DNA of 64,000 nt from Stenotrophomonas sp. 57 (GTDB lineage Bacteria; Pseudomonadota; Gammaproteobacteria; Xanthomonadales; Xanthomonadaceae): the NCBI RefSeq assembly GCF_030291075.1, contig NZ_CP127407.1, positions 1,362,001 to 1,426,000 on the forward strand, in the 5' to 3' direction. A model generated the notes under the pieces. The model worked only from the letters and a program-made list of their open reading frames with translations. It ran no database searches and was not told where the DNA came from. Position numbers and translations under genes: made by a program. Of this stretch, positions 1-8,108 are shown piece by piece. How positions within the stretch are numbered: the first letter of the stretch is position 1; every line of letters begins with the position of its first letter.

Positions 1-767
1 TTGTATCGGGTGGGGTGGCCTCCGCGCTGGGCTGGCGCGCCGTCTATCTGCTGTCTGCCAGCGTGACAGCGGTGCTGGCGCTGCTGCTGTGGCGGCGCCT
101 GCCCGCGCTGCCGGTGCCAGCGCTTCCGCCGCGCTGGCGCGATCTGCTGGGCTCGATGTGGGGCATGTTGCGTACTGATCGCACGCTGCGCGAGCGTGGA
201 CCGCTGGCACTGCTGTTGTTTGCCGGCCTCAATGTGTTCTGGGCGGCGGCACCGCTGCCTTTGTCGTCACCGCCATTGCACTGGTCGACCGCGGCCATCG
301 GTGCACTGGGTCTGGCGGGCGTGGTGGGTGCACTGCTTGCGGCGCGGGTCGGGCATTGGATGGACCGTGGATTTGCACATCGCGTCAGTCTCGGCGCGCT
401 GCTGCTGATGTTTGCCGCGTGGTGGCCGCTGCTGGGCCTGCCGCAGTCGCTGGCGCTATTGCTGCTGGGCGTGGTGGTGCTGGATCTTGGTGGGCAGGCG
501 CTGCATGTAGCGAACCAGGCCCTGCTGCTGCGCGCGCCGGGCGAACAGCATGGTCGCCTGGTGGCGCTGTACATGCTGTTCTATGCCGTGGGCAGCGGTG
601 CAGGCGCGGCGGCCGGGCCCTGGATGCAGGCGCGCCATGGCTGGTCGGCGGTCTGCATGCTGGGGGCCGGCATCGCGCTGTTGGCAGTGCTGTGGTGGGG
701 GGCGTGGCGAGTGGCGGCGTTCACTGCATCGGCCGCGGTGCGAAGCGGCAGAGTCGACTGTCGGTAG
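1..767 (+). CDS. MFS transporter, C-terminal part (start lies before the window)
   Basis: The reading frame is open from base 3 and enters the window already coding, so the true start is upstream. The visible ~255 residues are hydrophobic and hold about seven transmembrane helices. The stretch after the first helix reads as the central loop, followed by the second six-helix half of a major facilitator. This fits a drug or metabolite exporter of the DHA1 type, but the substrate cannot be read from this half. The last four residues (VDCR) and the TAG stop are supplied by a GTAG repeat, so the 3' end has been reshaped by repeat DNA. A GTG at 15 is in frame but lies inside the domain and is not the start. 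Confidence 0.85.
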   Translation, partial: VSGGVASALGWRAVYLLSASVTAVLALLLWRRLPALPVPALPPRWRDLLGSMWGMLRTDRTLRERGPLALLLFAGLNVFWAAAPLPLSSPPLHWSTAAIGALGLAGVVGALLAARVGHWMDRGFAHRVSLGALLLMFAAWWPLLGLPQSLALLLLGVVVLDLGGQALHVANQALLLRAPGEQHGRLVALYMLFYAVGSGAGAAAGPWMQARHGWSAVCMLGAGIALLAVLWWGAWRVAAFTASAAVRSGRVDCR

Positions 768-905
768 AGTCGACTGTTGGTAGCGTCGGCTGTCGGTAGA
801 GTCGACTGTTGGTAGAGTCGACTGTTAGTCGACTGTTTTTCCGCCAGCCCGCAAAAAACCCCGCTCTGCGCGGTAGTCGACCAACCGTCGAATCCACCAC
901 CATCG
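748..905. repeat. Tandem 16-bp SMAG/REP array and diverged composite repeat
   Basis: Five head-to-tail 16-bp units related to GTAGAGTCGACTGTTG run from 748 to 827, followed by GTCGACTG. A diverged inverted partner (TAGTCGACCAACCGTCGA) lies near 882-899. The last unit plus partner resembles the ~90 bp composite element seen at 6132, 6304, 10281 and 24044, here in minus orientation and decayed. The stop codon of the MFS gene lies in unit 2. The array fills the whole gap between the MFS gene and the next stop codon. Confidence 0.85.
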
Positions 906-926
906 GGAATTTGCATTTCCGTCGGT

Positions 927-2342
927 TCACCGCTGCAATGCCCGCCGCCCCGGAGCGTCCTGCAACGCGTCGCTGGCCACCACCACGCGGTTGCGGCCGC
1001 TGCGCTTGGCCTCGTACATCGCGGCATCGGCACGCGCCATCAACCGCTCGTAATCCGGATGACCATCGTGACCGGCCACACCGATGCTGGCAGTCAAGGC
1101 CAATACCTGCCCGTTGGCCAGCGCCACCGGCGACTGCGCGATCTGCCGGCGCAGGCTTTCGGCAATCACTCCCGCCTGGGATTCACTGGCCGCGACCAGC
1201 ACCACCACGAACTCCTCACCGCCATAGCGGAACAGGTAATCACTGCCGCGTGTCAGCTGCCCCAGCAGGCCGGCCACGTGCTGCAACGCGCGATCGCCGG
1301 CATCGTGGCCGTAGCCGTCGTTGATCGCCTTGAAATGGTCCAGATCGAGCAGCAGCAGCGAGAACGGCGTGCGGTTGCGCGTGGCCAGCTCGATTTCCCG
1401 GCGCAGCACGGTGGGCAGGAAGCGCCGGTTGAGCAGGTTGGTCAGGGCATCGCTGCCGGCGTCGAGTTCGCCGATGCGTTCGAACAGCAGCGTCATCAAG
1501 GTACGGATCGCGGCCAGGTCCTCGCGGATGGCCGGCAGCACCGCCAGTCGTTGCGCCGGAGCATCGCCGCTCGCGCGCAGCAGGTGCCCGTCAATGCGGG
1601 CCATCAACTGGCCCACCTGCTGCGTTTCGCTGCTTTCGCCGAAGCTGGGGATGCCCTTGTGGGTGAACCACAGGCCGAACTCGGAGGTGGCCAGGCTGGC
1701 GCTGTCGCTGCCCTGCACATGGCCGGCCAGCGCGTAGAGCAGGGCGTTTTCCCAGTCCAGCAGCAACGCGCGCTGGCGCTCGCGTTCGGTGCTGACGTTC
1801 TGCACCAGCGAGAACAGCCGGTACGCCGCATCGGCACGGCTGGAGCGTTCGCGTGCGTGCGTGTAGGCCAGGGTCATGCCTTCCATGGCGATGTCCATGA
1901 TCGCACTGAGGCAGTCGATGGCGGCGAAGGCAGTGGCGCTGTCCGGTGCATCGTCGCGCAGGCGGACGAACAGCTCGTGCTTGAGCACGCGCGCGCCACG
2001 GGTCACCAGATCGACCGGGATGCCAACCCGCGCATGCACGTCGCCGATCACCCGCTGTGAGGCGACGGTGGCGGCGATGCCGGCGGCGTCGGTAGTCAGC
2101 AGCTGCACCAGCCAGCGCTGCATGGCCGGTTGCAGGCGTTGCTTGACCTGCTCGTGGGACAGGAAGCGGCGTGCGCGGCCATCCTGCAGCAGGACTTCAT
2201 AGAAGCGCTGGGCCAGCGCCGGTGGTGCGTCCGCGGCGGCCGCGCGCAGCTGGGCGGTGGCGGCAGGGCCGGCCTGCTGCAGGCAGTGCTGCCACGCCTC
2301 GGCCAGCGGCTGGCTGGCTTCATCCAGTTGGGGTGTTTCCAC
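927..2342 (-). CDS. dosC: Globin-coupled diguanylate cyclase, DosC type
   Basis: This heme-based oxygen sensor makes cyclic di-GMP from two GTP. Residues ~1-165 form the globin sensor domain. His103, in the motif VHARVGIP, matches the proximal heme ligand of E. coli DosC (His98). A middle helical domain spans ~170-290 (WFTHKGIPSFGESSE resembles the DosC linker domain). The GGDEF domain follows with an intact GGEEF at ~374-378 and an RGSD inhibitory I-site five residues before it. I chose the GTG at 2342, which gives 471 residues against about 460 in E. coli. The frame stays open to 2585, but that stretch runs into the promoter of the divergent receptor gene. The symbol is given by family resemblance. 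No DosP-type phosphodiesterase partner is adjacent. Confidence 0.88.
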   Translation of the reverse strand: METPQLDEASQPLAEAWQHCLQQAGPAATAQLRAAAADAPPALAQRFYEVLLQDGRARRFLSHEQVKQRLQPAMQRWLVQLLTTDAAGIAATVASQRVIGDVHARVGIPVDLVTRGARVLKHELFVRLRDDAPDSATAFAAIDCLSAIMDIAMEGMTLAYTHARERSSRADAAYRLFSLVQNVSTERERQRALLLDWENALLYALAGHVQGSDSASLATSEFGLWFTHKGIPSFGESSETQQVGQLMARIDGHLLRASGDAPAQRLAVLPAIREDLAAIRTLMTLLFERIGELDAGSDALTNLLNRRFLPTVLRREIELATRNRTPFSLLLLDLDHFKAINDGYGHDAGDRALQHVAGLLGQLTRGSDYLFRYGGEEFVVVLVAASESQAGVIAESLRRQIAQSPVALANGQVLALTASIGVAGHDGHPDYERLMARADAAMYEAKRSGRNRVVVASDALQDAPGRRALQR

Positions 2343-2491
2343 GTCGATCTCTGACTGCGTACGGCAAACCACGGGTATCGGCCGCGGTGGCGTGCGGTTG
2401 ATGGCGGGGTAGCCGGGCAGTTTACGCGCGGTGCAGGGTTGCACGGTGCGCGAAGCACACGTGCGCCGCTGCGGCAATGAGTGAACGCATT

Positions 2492-2506
2492 TGAGAATCA
2501 CTCGCA
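2492..2506. promoter_or_regulatory. Candidate Fur box for the TonB receptor
   Basis: TGAGAATCACTCGCA matches the 7-1-7 Fur pattern TGATAAT-n-ATTATCA at 10 of 14 positions. It lies 124 bp before the ATG of the FepA-like receptor and in the divergent gap with dosC. Iron repression of such receptors through Fur is standard. Binding here is inferred. Confidence 0.5.
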
Positions 2507-2629
2507 TTGATGGGAGAATGCACGCACGGATCGGGCCGCAGGCGCCCTGCAGCGACGGTCCGCCTCCCCCTCGTCGTTGCCTCAAGCCCTTTGCCAGAGG
2601 CCCCGTTGCCCTGCCAGAAGGTCCAGATC

Positions 2630-4879
2630 ATGTCTCCTGCCGTTGTCCTTTCGCCGCGCCCGCTGGCGCTCGCCGTTGCCGCCCTGCTGGCGGGCAGCGC
2701 CCTGGCCGCCCGGGCCGAGACCGACGCCACCGATATCGACACGGTGCACGTCACCGCCTCGCAGATCGCGCGCCAGGCGCTGGGTACCTCGACCATCACC
2801 GCCGAGGATATCGCCAAGCGCCCGCCGGCCAACGACATCGCCGAGCTGCTGCGCACCATGCCGGGCGTCAACCTGACCGGCAACAGCGCTTCCGGCCAGT
2901 ACGGCAACAACCGCCAGATCGATCTGCGTGGCATGGGGCCGGAAAACACCCTGATCCTGGTCGATGGCAAACGCATCGGCGCACGTGACGCCGTGCGCAT
3001 GGGCCGCAGCGGCGAGCGCAACACGCGCGGTGACACCAACTGGGTGCCGGCGGAGATGATCGAGCGCATCGAAGTGCTGCGCGGTCCGGCGGCAGCACGC
3101 TACGGCTCCGGTGCCTCGGGCGGCGTGGTGAACATCATCACCAAGCGCCCGACCGGTGACCTGACCGGTGCAGTCGATCTGTACGGCCTGGTGCCCGAGC
3201 ACAGTGCCGAAGGCGGCAGCGAGCGCGTCGGCCTGCAGTTGAGTGGCCCGATGACCGACACCCTGTCGTTCCGCCTGTACGGCAACCTCAACAAGACCGA
3301 CGCCGATTCGCTGGACCTCAACCGCCAGTACGCCACCAACCCGAGCGCGGTGCCGCCGGCCGGCCGCGAGGGCGTCAAGAACCGCGACGTCAACGCGCTG
3401 CTGCGCTGGGACGTGACCGCCAACCAGGTGGTCGAGTTCGAGGCGGGCACCAGCCGCCAGGGCAACATCTACGCCGGCGACCGCGCGGTCAGCACCACCG
3501 GCACCTCCACCGGCGTCGACCTCGCGGCGCTGGCCGAAGGTGAGGCGGAGACCAACCGCATGTACCGCAACACCGGCGCGATCACCCATCGTGGCCGCTG
3601 GGGCGACGTGACCTCGCGGGTGACGGCTGCGGTGGAAGCGGTGAACAACTCGCGCATCAATGAAGGCCTGGCAGGTGGCCCGGAGGGCAGCTTCAACGGC
3701 ACCGACTGGTCAACCTCGCGCCTGCGCAATTACCAGCTGGACGGTGAAGTCAGCTTCCCGACCACGCTGGGCGGTGCCGAGAACATCTGGACGCTGGGCT
3801 TTGAATACCTCGACAGCCGCCTGACCGATCCGTACTCGATGAGCCAGTCCAGCAGCAGCGGGGGCGGCTTCCCGGGCCTGTCGGCGGATCGCGCGCGGGG
3901 CAAGGCCGATGCGCAGACCACCGCGGTGTTCGTGGAAGACAACATCTACATTGGCGAGCGCTGGATCGTGACCCCGGGCCTGCGCTTCGACCATCACAGC
4001 CAGTTCGGCAACAACACCAGCCCCAGCCTCAACGCGCAGTTCCGCATCAACAGCGACTGGGTGGTGAAGGGCGGTATCGCGCGTGCGTTCAAGGCACCGA
4101 ACCTGTACCAGTCGAATCCGGATTATCTGTACTACACCCGCGGCAACGGTTGCCCGAATGCACTGCCGAGCCTGGGTGCCGGCTGCTACATGCGCGGCAA
4201 TGCGGACCTGAAGGCGGAAACCAGCCTGAACAAGGAACTGGGCATCGAGTGGGCGCCGCAGAGTGGCTGGCAGGCGTCGCTGACCTACTTCCACAACGAC
4301 TACAAGGACAAGATCCAGGCCGGCTACGACCAGATCGGCCTGACTGCCGATGGCCGCGGCCGCATCTTCCGCTGGGAGAACGCGCCGAAGGCGATCGTGC
4401 AGGGGCTGGAAGGCAACCTGGTGATCCCGCTGCTGGGCGAGCAGGGCAGCCGCCTGAAGTGGAGCAACAACTTCACCTACATGGTCGAGAACGAGAACAA
4501 GACCACGCGCCAGCCGCTGTCGGTGATCCCGAAGTACACCATCAACACCATGCTGGACTGGCAGGCCACCGACAAGCTGTCGCTGCTGCTGACCGGTACG
4601 TTCTACGGCAAGCAGGAACCGGCTACCACCAACATCAACAACGACCCGCGCTGCACCGGCACGTGCGATCCGTCGGTGGCGCTGCAGGATCGCGGCGCCT
4701 ACAACATCTGGGGCGTGAGCGCGCGCTACAAGGTGACCGACACGGTCAGCTTCGGCTTCGGTGTGAACAACCTGGCCGACAAGCGCCTGTTCCGCGAGGC
4801 CAACAGCAGTGATGCTGGTGCGGCGACCTACAACGAGCCGGGCCGCGCGTACTGGGCCAGCCTGCGCTTCGGGTTCTGA
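2630..4879 (+). CDS. TonB-dependent siderophore receptor, FepA/PfeA type
   Basis: Outer-membrane gated channel for a ferric siderophore, probably catecholate. Translation starts at ATG 2630 after AGAAGG, giving 749 residues with a clear signal peptide (cut after ALAARA). A TonB-box-like DTVHVTAS follows. The plug domain covers ~45-170 with the FepA-typical stretch VRMGRSGERNTRGDTNW, then IERIEVLRGPAAARYGSGA. The rest is the 22-strand barrel, ending in the expected aromatic residue (RFGF). A candidate Fur box lies upstream. No siderophore synthesis or inner-membrane transport genes are adjacent, so it may serve a xenosiderophore. Family assignment is strong and ligand is inferred. Confidence 0.92.
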   Translation: MSPAVVLSPRPLALAVAALLAGSALAARAETDATDIDTVHVTASQIARQALGTSTITAEDIAKRPPANDIAELLRTMPGVNLTGNSASGQYGNNRQIDLRGMGPENTLILVDGKRIGARDAVRMGRSGERNTRGDTNWVPAEMIERIEVLRGPAAARYGSGASGGVVNIITKRPTGDLTGAVDLYGLVPEHSAEGGSERVGLQLSGPMTDTLSFRLYGNLNKTDADSLDLNRQYATNPSAVPPAGREGVKNRDVNALLRWDVTANQVVEFEAGTSRQGNIYAGDRAVSTTGTSTGVDLAALAEGEAETNRMYRNTGAITHRGRWGDVTSRVTAAVEAVNNSRINEGLAGGPEGSFNGTDWSTSRLRNYQLDGEVSFPTTLGGAENIWTLGFEYLDSRLTDPYSMSQSSSSGGGFPGLSADRARGKADAQTTAVFVEDNIYIGERWIVTPGLRFDHHSQFGNNTSPSLNAQFRINSDWVVKGGIARAFKAPNLYQSNPDYLYYTRGNGCPNALPSLGAGCYMRGNADLKAETSLNKELGIEWAPQSGWQASLTYFHNDYKDKIQAGYDQIGLTADGRGRIFRWENAPKAIVQGLEGNLVIPLLGEQGSRLKWSNNFTYMVENENKTTRQPLSVIPKYTINTMLDWQATDKLSLLLTGTFYGKQEPATTNINNDPRCTGTCDPSVALQDRGAYNIWGVSARYKVTDTVSFGFGVNNLADKRLFREANSSDAGAATYNEPGRAYWASLRFGF

Positions 4880-4907
4880 CCCCAGGCCGGCATCGTTCCG
4901 CTGCGCT

Positions 4908-4957
4908 CGCCAGGCATGGCCTGGCGCTACCCCGGTAGCGCCGGGCCATGCCCGGCG
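4908..4957. repeat. Inverted pair of SMAG/REP repeats
   Basis: Two GTAGCGCC-headed palindromes face away from each other with 4 bp between their GTAG heads: one on the minus strand (4908-4930) and one on the plus strand (4935-4957). The core reads GCCGGGCCATGCCCGGC. The pair lies between the receptor stop and the CDF gene and could act as an mRNA 3' stem-loop. Confidence 0.85.
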
Positions 4958-5055
4958 TCATCGGTGGGTCGTGGATTCTGCAATGTTATAAACACCGTGA
5001 TAGTTTCCCCACGAGCGCCAGCGTAGCCTGCCTCCATCGCAAAGGAGCTGTTGCC

Positions 5056-6036
5056 ATGGGCCACGACCACGATCACCTGCCATCCGAGATCCGCCATGAG
5101 AAACCCTTGTGGTGGGCGCTCGGCCTGACCTCCACCTTCCTCGTTGTCGAGGTGGTGGGCGCGTTCTGGACCAACAGCCTGGCGCTGCTGTCCGACGCGG
5201 CGCACATGGCCACCGATGCACTGGCGCTGATGATCGCGCTGGTCGCGGTACGGCTGAGCCGGCGCCCGCCGGATGCGCGCCGCACCTATGGCTATGCGCG
5301 CCTGGAAGCGCTGGGCGCGATGATCAACGGCGCGATGCTGTTTGTGGTTGCCGGCTACATCCAGTGGGAAGCCGTCGGGCGCTTCAGCAAGCCGCAGGAG
5401 ATCGCCTCCACCGGCATGCTGGTGATCGCCTCGGCCGGCTTGGTCATCAACCTGATCTCGATGCGCCTGCTGCAGGCCGGCAGCGGCGAGAGCCTCAACG
5501 TGAAGGGCGCCTACCTGGAAGTGTGGGCGGACATGCTGGGCTCGGTGGCGGTGATCGCCGGTGCGGTGCTGATCCAGTTCACCGGCTGGAAGCCGATCGA
5601 CCCGATCCTGGCGGTGCTGATCGGCCTGTGGGTGCTGCCGCGTACCTGGGTACTGATGCGCGAAGCGATCAACGTGCTGCTGGAAGGCGTGCCCAAGGGC
5701 ATGGACGTGGCCAAGGTGCGCGACAGCCTGTCGGGGCACGACGCGGTACTCGATGTGCATGACCTGCATGTGTGGGCGCTGGCGTCCAGCACCCCTGCGC
5801 TGACCGCGCACATCGTGATGCGCGACGGCACCGACGCCGATGCGCTGCGCCGTGAACTGGGTGGTCGCCTGCATGATGATTTCGGCATCGAGCATGTGAC
5901 GTTGCAGATCGAGGCCGACCACTGCGGCGAAGCCTGCGGTGAGCCGGCGCCGGTCAAGGGCGGTGAGCACGAAGGCCATGAGGGTCACGACCACGGCGAG
6001 GATGCGCAGGGCCATCGCGGTCACGTGCATCGTTGA
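5056..6036 (+). CDS. Cation diffusion facilitator, zinc exporter (ZitB/CzcD type)
   Basis: Inner-membrane proton antiporter that expels Zn2+ and possibly Co2+ or Cd2+. ATG 5056 follows a strong AAAGGAG ribosome site, giving 326 residues (E. coli ZitB is about 313). The N-terminus is His-rich (MGHDHDH). Helix II carries SDAAHMATDA and helix V AYLEVWADMLGS, the usual metal-binding positions. The C-terminal cytoplasmic domain ends in a His/Glu/Asp-rich tail (HEGHEGHDHGEDAQGH). The leader holds TGTTAT at 4984-4989, half of a Zur-type site. In Xanthomonas campestris a CDF exporter is activated by Zur, and zur lies 18 kb away here. Zinc as substrate is inferred from family and context. Confidence 0.9.
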   Translation: MGHDHDHLPSEIRHEKPLWWALGLTSTFLVVEVVGAFWTNSLALLSDAAHMATDALALMIALVAVRLSRRPPDARRTYGYARLEALGAMINGAMLFVVAGYIQWEAVGRFSKPQEIASTGMLVIASAGLVINLISMRLLQAGSGESLNVKGAYLEVWADMLGSVAVIAGAVLIQFTGWKPIDPILAVLIGLWVLPRTWVLMREAINVLLEGVPKGMDVAKVRDSLSGHDAVLDVHDLHVWALASSTPALTAHIVMRDGTDADALRRELGGRLHDDFGIEHVTLQIEADHCGEACGEPAPVKGGEHEGHEGHDHGEDAQGHRGHVHR

Positions 6037-6103
6037 ATGGGAAGTGCGGCCCGTGGTTCGAGCGAAGGCTGACGGGCGAAACCGATCGGGTGAAACCGCT
6101 TGG

Positions 6104-6220
6104 ACGAAACCGGACGGGCGAATCCGCCTGGGTAGAGTCGACTGTTAGTCGACTGCTCTTCCGCGAAGTCGCGACAAGGCCCGCGCTGCGCGCGAGAGTC
6201 GACTGACAGTCGACTCTACC
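6104..6220 (-). repeat. Composite SMAG element, copy 1 of a tandem duplication
   Basis: Two SMAG palindromes in inverted order flank a loop that carries GCTCTTCCGCGAAGTCG on one side and CGCGCTGCGCGCGAGAG on the other. Its leader GAAACCGGACGGGCGAATCC is repeated before copy 2, 173 bp downstream. Orientation is opposite to the copies at 10281 and 24044. Confidence 0.85.
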
Positions 6221-6276
6221 CTGTCGCGAGGCCAACTGGGTCGGTTCCGGCAGGAGGCGGCCATGCAGAGTCTGCT

Positions 6277-6394
6277 ACGAAACCGGACGGGCGAATCCGC
6301 CTGGGTAGAGTCGACTGTTAGTCGACTGCTCTTCCGCGAAGTCGGGACAAAGCCCGTGCTGCGCGCGTGAGTCAACTGACAGTCGACGCTACCC
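6277..6394 (-). repeat. Composite SMAG element, copy 2 of a tandem duplication
   Basis: Nearly the same ~115 bp as copy 1, including the GAAACCGGACGGGCG leader, with a few substitutions (for example AGTCAACTGAC for AGTCGACTGAC). The two copies plus a 56 bp spacer fill most of the 408 bp gap between the CDF gene and nfi. I see no gene in this gap. Confidence 0.85.
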
Positions 6395-6444
6395 AATCGT
6401 CCCGACGCGACCCCTCAGGCTGCATCCGTCCAGGCCGGCAGCGG

Positions 6445-7119
6445 TCATTCGTCCCGACGTGAAGCCAGCCGATCCGCCAGCCGGGTCGGCTCCGGCAGCC
6501 GATAGCCACGCAGCGTGCGCTGAACCCAATCCAGCGCGGAATCGGCACTGACCCGATGGCCACCGGCCACGAACAGCGGCTTGCAGCGCACCTTGCTGCG
6601 CAGCACCCAGCCCAGCTGCTCATCGCCGTCCAGCAGTGGCGTATGCGCGCCCACTTCGGCGCCCGGCTCGATGAACTGGCCCACCAGCTTCGACTTGGCT
6701 ACACCGATGCTCGGCAGGTTGGTGACAACACCCAGATGCGCGGCCACGCCCAGCCGGCGCGGATGGCTGATGCCGTGGCCGTCGACGAACACCAGATCCG
6801 GTGTGCGTGGCAGCAGTGCCAGCGCGGCCAACAACGCTGGCAGCTCGCGGAAGCTGAGCAGGCCGGGGATGTACGGCATCACCGTGGGAACGCGCGCTAT
6901 TTCCTGCGCCAGGGGCTGCAATGTCTTCGCATCCAGCATGACCGCTGCGGCGCGGGTGGTGGCACCGTTGTCCTCGAAGCCCACATCCAGGCCGGCCAGC
7001 CAGCGCACGTCTTTGGGCAGGCGGTCCTGGCGCTCCACGCGGCTGGCAAGCTGGGTCTGCTGCGCGCGGGCAGCGGCGACGCTGCCTTCCCAGCGCCCGG
7101 GGTCGATCACCGTATTCAT
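6445..7119 (-). CDS. nfi: Endonuclease V (deoxyinosine 3' endonuclease)
   Basis: Nicks DNA one nucleotide 3' of deoxyinosine and other damaged bases, starting alternative excision repair. The 224-residue product matches E. coli Nfi (223 residues) along its whole length. It has LDVGFE with the catalytic Asp45 (Asp35 in E. coli), [22 protein letters not shown] with catalytic Asp and His, GVAKSKL, and the C-terminal [15 protein letters not shown] 7119 gives the best length. An in-frame ATG at 7131 would add four residues, and neither has a strong Shine-Dalgarno. It is divergent from gpmA. Confidence 0.95.
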   Translation of the reverse strand: MNTVIDPGRWEGSVAAARAQQTQLASRVERQDRLPKDVRWLAGLDVGFEDNGATTRAAAVMLDAKTLQPLAQEIARVPTVMPYIPGLLSFRELPALLAALALLPRTPDLVFVDGHGISHPRRLGVAAHLGVVTNLPSIGVAKSKLVGQFIEPGAEVGAHTPLLDGDEQLGWVLRSKVRCKPLFVAGGHRVSADSALDWVQRTLRGYRLPEPTRLADRLASRRDE

Positions 7120-7213
7120 TGGCTGCAGCATCGCATGCGCGGCGCCACGGCCCGGTGAGCGGCAGCCGGGGCTACAATGGCGGCCTGCCTTTCCTCGCGT
7201 TGGAGACCCTGCA

Positions 7214-7963
7214 GTGACCCGTAAACTCGTACTGTTGCGCCATGGCCAGAGCCAGTGGAACCTGGACAACCGCTTCACCGGCTGGGTCGATGTCGACCTG
7301 ACCGAGCAGGGGCGCCGGGAAGCGGCCGCCGCCGGTCGCCTGATGCGCGAGGAAGGCCTGCAGTTCGACGTCGCCCATACCTCCGTACTGAAGCGCGCCA
7401 TCCACACCCTGCAGGGTGCGCTGGCCGAGCTGGAGCAGGACTGGCTGCCGGTGAACAAGTCCTGGCGCCTCAATGAGCGCCACTACGGCGGCCTGCAGGG
7501 CCTGGACAAGGCCGAGACCGCCGCCAAGCACGGCGAGGAGCAGGTCAAGGTGTGGCGCCGTTCGTACGACATCCCGCCGCCGCCGATGGAGCTGGAAGAT
7601 CCGGGCCACCCGATCCATGACCGCCGCTACGCCGGCCTGGACCGCAACGCGCTGCCGGGTACCGAATCGCTGGCCACCACTCTGGATCGCGTGCTGCCGT
7701 ACTGGCACGACGCGATCGCGCCGCAGTTGAAGGACGGCAAGACCGTGCTGGTCACCGCCCACGGCAACTCGCTGCGCGCGCTGTACAAGTACCTCAACAA
7801 TGTCTCGCGCGAGGAAATCCTCGAGCTGAACATCCCGACCGGCATCCCGCTGCTGTTCGAACTGAACGACGACCTGACGGTGCAGTCGTTCCGCTACCTG
7901 GGCGACCCGGAAGCGGCGCGCAAGGCCGCCGAAGCCGTGGCCAACCAGGGCAAGGCGAAGTAA
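7214..7963 (+). CDS. gpmA: 2,3-bisphosphoglycerate-dependent phosphoglycerate mutase
   Basis: Interconverts 3- and 2-phosphoglycerate in glycolysis and gluconeogenesis, in the cytoplasm. It has 249 residues (E. coli GpmA has 250). The catalytic phospho-histidine is His10 in [10 protein letters not shown]. The acid residue is in [11 protein letters not shown] and the second histidine in [15 protein letters not shown]. The start is GTG 7214, set by a TTGGAGA ribosome site and homology; the frame stays open well upstream with unrelated sequence. A strong terminator follows directly. Confidence 0.97.
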   Translation: MTRKLVLLRHGQSQWNLDNRFTGWVDVDLTEQGRREAAAAGRLMREEGLQFDVAHTSVLKRAIHTLQGALAELEQDWLPVNKSWRLNERHYGGLQGLDKAETAAKHGEEQVKVWRRSYDIPPPPMELEDPGHPIHDRRYAGLDRNALPGTESLATTLDRVLPYWHDAIAPQLKDGKTVLVTAHGNSLRALYKYLNNVSREEILELNIPTGIPLLFELNDDLTVQSFRYLGDPEAARKAAEAVANQGKAK

Positions 7964-7969
7964 GAAGCA

Positions 7970-8000
7970 GAAGGCCGGCGCATGCCGGCCTTCGCTTTTT
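7970..8000 (+). terminator. Rho-independent terminator of gpmA
   Basis: A perfect 10-bp stem GAAGGCCGGC / GCCGGCCTTC with a GCAT loop is followed by GCTTTTT. It begins 6 bp after the gpmA stop. Confidence 0.9.
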
Positions 8001-8108
8001 GTAGAGTTGAGCATGGCTAGACGCTACAGGGCAGGTCCCTGTGACCTTTGGCCGGTCCCCAGCGTCGCTCCCCCGGCTACCCTGTGAAATTACCTGCTGG
8101 AGAGCCTC

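Noticed and set aside
748..835. Possible CRISPR-like array
   Set aside because: The 16-bp units are directly adjacent with no spacers and are palindromic SMAG repeats.
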